In this document: in pieces, positions 58,302-64,000 of the stretch
How positions within the stretch are numbered: the stretch's first letter is position 1
How the letters are laid out: each line of letters begins with the position of its first letter
Assembly (NCBI GenBank): GCA_018223415.1
Contig: JAGTTQ010000001.1
Location: 304,153 to 368,152, forward strand
Length of the DNA stretch: 64,000 bases
From: Eubacteriaceae bacterium Marseille-Q4139
GTDB lineage: Bacteria; Bacillota; Clostridia; Lachnospirales; Lachnospiraceae
Reading direction: 5' to 3'
Position numbers and translations under genes: made by a program
The notes under the pieces: generated by a model
Told to the model about the DNA's origin: nothing
Databases searched by the model: none
Seen by the model: only the letters and a program-made list of their open reading frames with translations

Positions 58302-59093
58302 TTATTTCTGACGGCTGGCACCCTGCCATGCAAACAGGGCGGCGCCAAGCGCGCCGTTATACTGAGTCAGCGGGGACGTCTGGATCGGGCAGCCAAGCTC
58401 TTCCTCAAGCGCTTTTACAACGCCTGTGTTCTGAGCCACGCCGCCGGTCATGACGACCTCCGGCACAACGCCGACGCGGTGGGCTAATCCCGTCACGCGG
58501 TGAGCCACCGAATGGTGGATGCCGTTGATAATATCGCATTTATCGGTTCCCTGGGCAAGCTGGCTGATAACCTCGCTCTCCGCGAAAACCGTACAGGTGG
58601 AGCTGATGGCCACATTCTTCTTGGACATGCCGCCGAGACGGCCGAGATCCTTTACTTCCACCTCCAGGACGCGTGCCATGACGTCTAAGAACCGCCCGGT
58701 TCCGGCCGCACACTTGTCGTTCATCTGGAAATTCACCATGGCGCCGTTTTCAATATGAAGCACCTTTACGTCCTGGCCGCCGATGTCGATGACCGTATGG
58801 ACGTTGGGAAACAGGAAATAAGCCCCGCGGGCATGGCAGGAAAGTTCGCTCATCTGCTTGTCTGCAATTCCCATTAAGGAATTGCGGCCGTAGCCGGTCG
58901 CCAGGGTGTATGCCATCTGGTCCCTCGTCATACCTGCATTTTCGAGTACCAGGTCGATGGCACGCTGCGGGCCGCTGGTGCCCGCCCCGACATCAATCAG
59001 GGATTTGGCGATAATCTCCGTTCCGTCCTTTAAGATTATGCACTTGGACGCTGTGGAGCCAACGTCAATTCCCAATGTATAAATCGCGCTCAT
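58302..59093 (-). CDS. hgdC: Activator of 2-hydroxyglutaryl-CoA dehydratase (archerase)
   Basis: A 263-residue homodimeric ATPase of the ASKHA fold that injects one electron into HgdAB at the cost of ATP. The phosphate-binding loop is GIDVGSTASKC; the [4Fe-4S] shared between two monomers is held by C128 (NDKCAAGTG) and C167 (SSTCTVFAESEV), one residue from their positions in A. fermentans. The ATG at 59091-59093 follows GGAGG. A promoter lies at 59138-59166, so hgdCAB may be a separate transcript from gct-gcdA. Confidence 0.95.
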   Translation of the reverse strand: MSAIYTLGIDVGSTASKCIILKDGTEIIAKSLIDVGAGTSGPQRAIDLVLENAGMTRDQMAYTLATGYGRNSLMGIADKQMSELSCHARGAYFLFPNVHTVIDIGGQDVKVLHIENGAMVNFQMNDKCAAGTGRFLDVMARVLEVEVKDLGRLGGMSKKNVAISSTCTVFAESEVISQLAQGTDKCDIINGIHHSVAHRVTGLAHRVGVVPEVVMTGGVAQNTGVVKALEEELGCPIQTSPLTQYNGALGAALFAWQGASRQK

Positions 59094-59137
59094 ACTAACC
59101 TCCGGTTTTTCGTCAAACATCGTTTTTTATCTATCAA

Positions 59138-59166
59138 AGTATAGCACACGGGCCATGCTTCCGCAA
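59138..59166 (-). promoter_or_regulatory. Candidate sigma-A promoter of hgdC
   Basis: Minus strand TTGCGG (59161-59166), 17-base spacer, TATACT (59138-59143), 45 bases before hgdC. The -10 is good, the -35 moderate. It would allow hgdCAB to be made independently of the upstream operon, which ends in a terminator at 59226. Confidence 0.5.
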
Positions 59167-59225
59167 GCGTTTCGGCAAATTTCAGATGGATGCCCGCCAT
59201 GCATTTGGCAGATAAAACAGATATA

Positions 59226-59254
59226 TCCAGACCGGGGATTTTCCCCGGCCTGGA
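59226..59254 (-). terminator. Terminator after gcdA
   Basis: TCCAG-G-CCGGGG pairs with CCCCGG-T-CTGGA around a five-base loop on the minus strand, then TATATCTGTTTT. It lies 13 bases after the gcdA stop and separates gcdB-gctAB-gcdA from hgdCAB. Confidence 0.65.
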
Positions 59255-59267
59255 CGTCAGGTCAGAA

Positions 59268-61037
59268 TTACGCTTTTTTAAAGGTATCCCACTCGCGGAT
59301 TGCACGCGGCGTTACCATCTGATGGAACGGGCAGATGGTTTCCGGATTCTGGTAAACAGCCTCCGTGAATGCCTGGATGTACGGACGAAGCTCGTTCATA
59401 TCGACGATCTCGTCTGCCATGCCCATGATCGTGCAGTATTTCGGACGGGATTTCTCTGTGTACATGTTGATCATGTCGTTCATCTTGTCGATGATCGGCT
59501 GAAGCTCCTCGCCTGCCTTCTTTGCCTTTACAAGCTTTCTGGAGTACATGGCGTTTGCAGCCGTCTCGCCCGGCATTACATAGTACTCGCTTGCGCCTGT
59601 TGCAAGGGAGAATGCGTTGGTGTTGTTGCCCTGCGGGCCGCCGAGTACATAGTGGGCTGCGGCGCTGGCCTTGCGGAGCGTGATCTCCAGAGACGGAAGC
59701 TTGGAGTTCTCGATGGAGTAAATGAGGGACTGGCCAAGTCCAAGGAGCTCTGCCTTCTCTGCATCGTCGCCGACGTCGATACCCGTCGTATCCTGAAGCC
59801 AGATAAGCGGGATGCGGTCGCGTGCACAGAGGGTTACGAACTCGTTCATCTTAATTAAGCCCTGACGGTACAGCTTGCCGCCGATGCCGACGGAATTCTG
59901 CTTGTACTCCGGATAGTTCATCAAGAGTCCCTGTACGTTTGCGATGACGCCGACTAAAAGACCGTTGACCTTTGCAAGGCCTGTCACCATCTCCGGGCCG
60001 TAGCCTTTCTTGTACTCGGAGAACTCAGAGCCGTCGAAGAGACGTGCGATGACGTCATAGACATCATACGGGCGCTTCTGGTTCATCGGGATGATGCTGT
60101 ACAGGTCGTCTGCGGAGAATCTCGGGTGCTTCGGCTCGTCTACGCGGAAGAACTCCAGGTTGTATGCCGGAAGGTAGCTGATGTATTTCTTGATTCCGTC
60201 GATTACGCCGTAGTCGTTCTCATAAACCTCACGGAAGAAGCCTGTCTCGTCATAGTGGATCGGTACGGAGCCCGGTGCCGGAACATGCTGTTTGCTGTTC
60301 TCGATCTGGGCTGCGATGATCTGCTCTGCGCTCTCCTCGTCGATGTAGCCCTTCGGGTTCATACCGGAAAGGATGCCTGCGCCGCCGACTGCCATGTTGG
60401 CCTGGCTGTGTGCGATCAGGATGGTCGGGGAGATGCTGTGGTATCCGCCGCCGGCCGGGTTCGTTCCGTAGATGCCTACGATAACCGGAACGCCGAGCTG
60501 GTTCAATTCAGCATTGCGGAAGAACGGGGTACCGCCGCCTCTTCTGTTTGGATATACCTTGTCCTGGTTCGGGAACTCAACGCCGGAGCAGTTTAAAAGG
60601 TACACAAGCGGAAGGTGCATCATCTTTGCAGTATCGGAAGCGCGGAGCAGGTTCTCTGCCTGGCCCGGCACCCATGCGCCTGCCATCTTCTTGTTGTCGG
60701 AAGCGATGATGTACACCCATTTTCCATTGACACGGCCGAGGCCGTTGATGATGTTGGTGGTTCCAAACTTGTTGTTCTGCGGATTGTAAAGGCTGTTGAG
60801 CGGGCACCAGGTTCCCTCGTCAATCAGGGCGTTGATACGCTGCATGGCGGATAACTGTCCGCGCTCGTTTAACTTTTCTTCGCTGGTAATACCGGCAGCC
60901 AGAGCCTTTTCGATGGACTCATGGATATCTTTTTCAACGGCTTTGATCTCCTGCTCGTTCTCCGGGTTCGGGTTTACCAGCTCTTTGCCGATGACCGGCA
61001 TGTTCTGGAAATATCCAGGCATGGAATAGTAGCCCAT
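59268..61037 (-). CDS. gcdA: Glutaconyl-CoA decarboxylase, alpha (carboxyltransferase) subunit
   Basis: A 589-residue carboxyltransferase that moves the carboxyl group of glutaconyl-CoA to biotin, producing crotonyl-CoA. It has two crotonase-like halves; typical segments are YIIASDNKKMAGAWVPGQAE, the PNRRGGGTPFF loop and IPLIWLQDTTGIDVGDDAE. The ATG at 61035-61037 follows AGAGGAGG; the length agrees with A. fermentans GcdA (587). It follows gctB after 109 bases that hold stem-loops and precedes a terminator. Confidence 0.95.
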   Translation of the reverse strand: MGYYSMPGYFQNMPVIGKELVNPNPENEQEIKAVEKDIHESIEKALAAGITSEEKLNERGQLSAMQRINALIDEGTWCPLNSLYNPQNNKFGTTNIINGLGRVNGKWVYIIASDNKKMAGAWVPGQAENLLRASDTAKMMHLPLVYLLNCSGVEFPNQDKVYPNRRGGGTPFFRNAELNQLGVPVIVGIYGTNPAGGGYHSISPTILIAHSQANMAVGGAGILSGMNPKGYIDEESAEQIIAAQIENSKQHVPAPGSVPIHYDETGFFREVYENDYGVIDGIKKYISYLPAYNLEFFRVDEPKHPRFSADDLYSIIPMNQKRPYDVYDVIARLFDGSEFSEYKKGYGPEMVTGLAKVNGLLVGVIANVQGLLMNYPEYKQNSVGIGGKLYRQGLIKMNEFVTLCARDRIPLIWLQDTTGIDVGDDAEKAELLGLGQSLIYSIENSKLPSLEITLRKASAAAHYVLGGPQGNNTNAFSLATGASEYYVMPGETAANAMYSRKLVKAKKAGEELQPIIDKMNDMINMYTEKSRPKYCTIMGMADEIVDMNELRPYIQAFTEAVYQNPETICPFHQMVTPRAIREWDTFKKA

Positions 61038-61076
61038 TTTTTCTTCCTCCTCTAAATACATGTGAGCCGTCCGGAA

Positions 61077-61138
61077 CGGGGAGTTTCTCCCCGCCCGGCG
61101 GCCTTGGGTTTTTACTTCGTGAAGCCGCAGTCTGCGGC
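61077..61138 (-). other. Two stem-loops between gctB and gcdA
   Basis: CGGGGAG-AAA-CTCCCCG (61077-61093) and GCCGCA-GAC-TGCGGC (61124-61138) are two perfect short stems on the minus strand. Neither has a proper T run, so they probably tune transcript stability or translation between the transferase and decarboxylase genes. Confidence 0.5.
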
Positions 61139-61146
61139 GTCATGGT

Positions 61147-61953
61147 TTAGTTTGCCGGCTCTTCCTTCGGAACCTGAATGAAGGCCTGACCCGGGTCGAT
61201 CTCTTCGCGGATCATGCGGATAACTTCCGGATCCGGCGGAGCTAACTTCTCAGCTCTCGATACGTCGAGGTCGAAGCCGGTGTTCTCCTGTACTTCCTCA
61301 GGAGTCGTCGTCTCATAGTAGCCGGCCAGGTACATTCTCTTGGTCTCGTCGTCGAATTTCAGGATACCAAGGTCGGTAACGACTGCCTGCGGGCCGCGGT
61401 TGCCCGGAAGGCCGAGTTTCTCACGTCCGCCAGGGCCATCGATCCAGCCGGGGCTTGTAACGTAGTCGATCTTCTGCATGAATCTTCTCTTCTCATGCTG
61501 GATCATGATGATGGTGTTTGCAAAGGTTGCGATTCCGTTTGCACCGCCGGAGCCTGTGAAACGTGTCTTCGGGTTGTGGTAGTCACCGATACAGGTGGAG
61601 TTTACGTTTCCGTAGGGGTCGATCTGAGCGCCGCCGATGAAAGCGATCAGGCGGTCGTTGTCATGAAGCCACTCGTTTGCCTCGAAACCGATGAAACGTA
61701 CATTCGGCCACTGAACGCCGCAGTGAGCCATGAAGCGCAGGTCGCCTACGGAGCGCGGTACCTCAATCGGGGAGCAGTCCATAAGTCCGCTCTCTACGAT
61801 CAGGTTGCACTTCGGTGCGAATAATCTCTTTGCAACGGATGCGCCGATTAACGGAAGTCCCGTTCCTACGATTGCGATCTGTCCGTCGTGAATGCATTTT
61901 GCAAGCGTAATTGCCTGCATCTCTTTATTTGTATATTTTGTATAATCAGCCAT
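61147..61953 (-). CDS. gctB: Glutaconate CoA-transferase, subunit B
   Basis: The 268-residue catalytic subunit of the transferase that moves CoA from acetyl-CoA to 2-hydroxyglutarate. The catalytic glutamate is E54 in NLIVESGLMD, the same residue number as in A. fermentans, with SGGANGIATFANT-like FTGSGGANGIATFANTII further on. It starts two bases after gctA. Confidence 0.95.
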   Translation of the reverse strand: MADYTKYTNKEMQAITLAKCIHDGQIAIVGTGLPLIGASVAKRLFAPKCNLIVESGLMDCSPIEVPRSVGDLRFMAHCGVQWPNVRFIGFEANEWLHDNDRLIAFIGGAQIDPYGNVNSTCIGDYHNPKTRFTGSGGANGIATFANTIIMIQHEKRRFMQKIDYVTSPGWIDGPGGREKLGLPGNRGPQAVVTDLGILKFDDETKRMYLAGYYETTTPEEVQENTGFDLDVSRAEKLAPPDPEVIRMIREEIDPGQAFIQVPKEEPAN

Positions 61954-61955
61954 AA

Positions 61956-62918
61956 TTAGTCCTCCTTGCTGGCATCTGCCGCATATCCGAAGCCCGGTGT
62001 TACCTTTAAGTTGATAAGACGGGTTGCGCCAAGTTTGTTGAGATATTCATCCTGATCCTTAACGCCGTAAACATAGTCGTTTAAGAATACATGGAAGTCT
62101 TCCTCAGTCTTGCTGGCTGCGCCGTATGCCTTTAAGAATGCGTTGTCATAGTCATAGTAGCCGTAGCACTGAGTCGGATGAGCGCCGTACGGTACATGGC
62201 AGACTGCGCTTACGCAGAAGCACGGAATCTTGGTGACGGTCGGGTCTTTCCGGATTTCTTCATTGCTGATGAGCTCTTCGCAGGTGATGATGACTTTCTT
62301 TGCAGCAACTGCGATGTCTACATCGTGGAACTCATCGCCGATGATGATGGCAGTTCCGTCCGGGGATGCCTTCTGAACATGGATGATGGCCGTATCCAGC
62401 TTCGGAACCGGAAGGGCAACTACCTTCTCGCCCGGGTTGAAGGGGTTCTCAACATATACGAACTTGTCCTCGGTAAGGCCCGGGATCGTCTTTCTTACTT
62501 CCTTGCTGATTCCCCACTCGTCTACCAGGCCGGAACCCATCATCAGGCGCACCGGAAGGTACGGAAGGCCGAGGGAAGCCGCATGCAGCATCAGCATGAT
62601 GGCATCCTGGGAGTAATCCTCATAGATCAGCTCGCCGCTCTCGATTTTTTTGCGGAACCGGCGGGATACGTTCGTTACGCCGGAGTCTGCCGTATAGCAG
62701 TTGATGTAAGCTTTTACGCGGTTCTCGCCGATCAGCATATCCCAGTCGGAACCTGCCGGGCCGGCCCATGCGATGAAGTCCTTCTTACCCTGGCGCAGGA
62801 TCTCACGGACAGCAGCCATGGGCTTTTTGTTTGTGGTAAAGCCGCCGAAGGAGATCTGGTCGCCGTCTTCCACGTATTTCGCTATTGCTTCCTGTAATGT
62901 ACACACTTTATTACTCAC
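61956..62918 (-). CDS. gctA: Glutaconate CoA-transferase, subunit A
   Basis: The 320-residue non-catalytic subunit of glutaconate CoA-transferase. I choose the GTG at 62916-62918, eight bases after AAGGAGG; the protein then begins VSNKVCTLQEAIAKYV and equals the 320 residues of A. fermentans GctA. A longer frame to 62987 would run through the stem-loop behind gcdB. Conserved DGDQISFGGFTTNKKPMA identifies the CoA-transferase family I fold. Confidence 0.94.
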   Translation of the reverse strand: MSNKVCTLQEAIAKYVEDGDQISFGGFTTNKKPMAAVREILRQGKKDFIAWAGPAGSDWDMLIGENRVKAYINCYTADSGVTNVSRRFRKKIESGELIYEDYSQDAIMLMLHAASLGLPYLPVRLMMGSGLVDEWGISKEVRKTIPGLTEDKFVYVENPFNPGEKVVALPVPKLDTAIIHVQKASPDGTAIIIGDEFHDVDIAVAAKKVIITCEELISNEEIRKDPTVTKIPCFCVSAVCHVPYGAHPTQCYGYYDYDNAFLKAYGAASKTEEDFHVFLNDYVYGVKDQDEYLNKLGATRLINLKVTPGFGYAADASKED

Positions 62919-62968
62919 AATAAAGCCTCCTTTATATAGATAATATAAATGAATCGTTGGTATGTATG

Positions 62969-62990
62969 GGAGTGAGCCGAAGCTCACTTC
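62969..62990 (-). other. Stem-loop with TTCG tetraloop between gcdB and gctA
   Basis: GTGAGC-TTCG-GCTCAC, extended by flanking GGA/TCC pairs, immediately after the gcdB stop on the minus strand. The stable tetraloop and the lack of a T run suggest an RNA-processing or stability element within the operon. Confidence 0.55.
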
Positions 62991-64000
62991 CTACTTGAAC
63001 ATGAGCATGAAAAATCCTGCTGCTACGGCGGAGCCGATAACGCCGGCTACGTTCGGGCCCATGGCGTGCATGAGCAGGAAGTTGGTCGGGTTTTCCTGGG
63101 AGCCAACCTTCTGGGAAACGCGGGCAGCCATCGGAACTGCGGATACACCTGCCGAACCGATTAACGGATTGATCTTTCCGCCGGTTACAAGATACAGAAG
63201 CTTTCCAAGAAGAACACCGCCTACCGTGGAGAAGCAGAATGCTGCAAGTCCCATAACAATAATGGCGATGGTCTGCGGACGAAGGAAGATCTCTCCGTTT
63301 GCAGTGGCTCCGACAGTCGTTCCGAGCATGATCGTTACGATGTTGCAGAGGGAGTTCTGCGCCGTATCGGAAAGTCTTGCCGTCACTCCGGATTCACGGA
63401 GCAGGTTTCCAAGCATCAGCATGCCGAGAAGCGGTGCTACGGACGGGAGCAGCAGGGAGCAGAACAGAACCACGAATACCGGGAAAATGATCTTCTCAGC
63501 CTTGCTGACCTTACGGAGCTGCTTCATGACAACCTGGCGCTCTTTCTTCGTCGTGAGGAGCTTCATGATCGGCGGCTGGATTAACGGGATCAGCGCCATG
63601 TAGGAGTACGCTGCCACGGCAATCGGCGCCACCAGATCGGGAGCCAGGTTGTTTGCGATGTAAATCGCGGTCGGGCCGTCAGCGCCGCCGATGATACCGA
63701 TGGCAGCCGCCTCACCCGGGGTAAAGAGCCCTGTTGCGAGGGCAAACATAAATGCAACGTAGATACCGAACTGAGCAGCCGCTCCAAGAAGAAGGCTGAT
63801 CGGGTTCGCAATCAACGGGCCGAAATCCGTCATGGCGCCGACGGCCATGAAGATCAGGCACGGGAACAGGCTGGACTTTACGCCGCCGTAAATAATCCGC
63901 AGAACGCCGGCCGTGTACCACGGCTCGGACTCTTTCATCAGGTCTGCGAGCGGCAGGTTCGCAAGGAACATACCGAAAGCAATCGGGAGCAGCAGAAGCG
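62991..64000 (-). CDS. gcdB: Glutaconyl-CoA decarboxylase, beta (sodium-pump) subunit, N-terminus outside the window
   Basis: The membrane subunit that frees CO2 from carboxybiotin and pumps Na+ outward; family OadB/MmdB/GcdB. The window holds the C-terminal 336 codons; the frame is open to the right edge (upstream residues read [16 protein letters not shown]), so the true start lies outside. The ion-path motif [15 protein letters not shown] and the repeat-end [15 protein letters not shown] are visible, with about nine hydrophobic segments. It precedes gctA, an order different from A. fermentans, where gcdB is not directly in front of gctAB. Biotin-carrier and gamma subunits are not in view. 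Confidence 0.93.
   Translation of the reverse strand, partial: LLLLPIAFGMFLANLPLADLMKESEPWYTAGVLRIIYGGVKSSLFPCLIFMAVGAMTDFGPLIANPISLLLGAAAQFGIYVAFMFALATGLFTPGEAAAIGIIGGADGPTAIYIANNLAPDLVAPIAVAAYSYMALIPLIQPPIMKLLTTKKERQVVMKQLRKVSKAEKIIFPVFVVLFCSLLLPSVAPLLGMLMLGNLLRESGVTARLSDTAQNSLCNIVTIMLGTTVGATANGEIFLRPQTIAIIVMGLAAFCFSTVGGVLLGKLLYLVTGGKINPLIGSAGVSAVPMAARVSQKVGSQENPTNFLLMHAMGPNVAGVIGSAVAAGFFMLMFK

Overview
The window looks like the chromosome of a spore-forming, glutamate-fermenting member of the Lachnospiraceae (Bacillota, class Clostridia). The reasons are the sigF and sigG sporulation sigma factors with spoIIA and spoVA genes, clostridial RBSs and sigma-A promoters, a T-box-controlled valS, a CIRCE-controlled groESL, the DUF5716/DUF5717/DUF4364/DUF6472 proteins I associate with this family, and the hydroxyglutarate pathway known from Acidaminococcus fermentans and Clostridium symbiosum. 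The genus cannot be fixed from sequence reading alone. I saw no rRNA, tRNA, IS element, prophage or CRISPR array.

Layout. 1-7.7 kb: a galactoside locus, with lacZ, a LacI regulator and an MsmK-type ATPase on the minus strand and a divergent sugar ABC transporter on the plus strand, sharing a promoter/operator region. 7.7-8.4 kb: D-lyxose isomerase. 8.5-16.9 kb: one long minus-strand operon, XdhC family, DUF364, FmdE, a nickel/peptide-type ABC importer and proA, which looks like an uncharacterised metal or cofactor system. 17-20.8 kb: sigG, an Lrp regulator, dapF, an SmtB/CadC-type metal sensor and pfkA. 21-24.4 kb: a complete agr quorum-sensing locus with a 40-codon serine-type agrD, next to a flavoprotein gene. 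24.6-24.7 kb: a candidate small RNA with a consensus promoter and terminator. 24.8-28.1 kb: spoIIAA-spoIIAB-sigF, a 53-codon membrane peptide, then spoVAA-AB-AC. 28.1-34.2 kb: a TPR membrane protein, a 46-residue protein, folC, valS, a DUF6472 protein and a valine T-box leader.

34.2-39.8 kb: a tightly packed three-gene cassette of unknown function: a 1190-residue DUF5717 protein, an actin/Hsp70-fold DUF5716 protein and a helical-repeat protein. 40.1-41.5 kb: DUF4364, a small membrane protein and an AT-richer XRE regulator. 41.5-47.9 kb: the protein quality-control cluster tig-clpP-clpX-lon-ysxC. 48-50.6 kb: a DJ-1 family protein, a DUF975 membrane protein with a Gly/Asn/Gln/Trp repeat tail, and a CYTH protein. 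50.7-52.7 kb: groES-groEL with CIRCE. 52.9-55.5 kb: a membrane-anchored acidic protein, an IclR regulator and a MATE transporter. 55.7-64 kb: hgdB, hgdA, hgdC, gcdA, gctB, gctA and gcdB (cut by the window end). Together these last genes activate 2-hydroxyglutarate as its CoA ester, dehydrate it to glutaconyl-CoA and decarboxylate that with sodium export.

The strongest candidates for undescribed biology are the DUF5717/DUF5716/helical-repeat cassette, the XdhC-DUF364-FmdE-ABC-proA operon, the serine-type AgrD with its putative AgrA site, and the small RNA at 24.6-24.7 kb.
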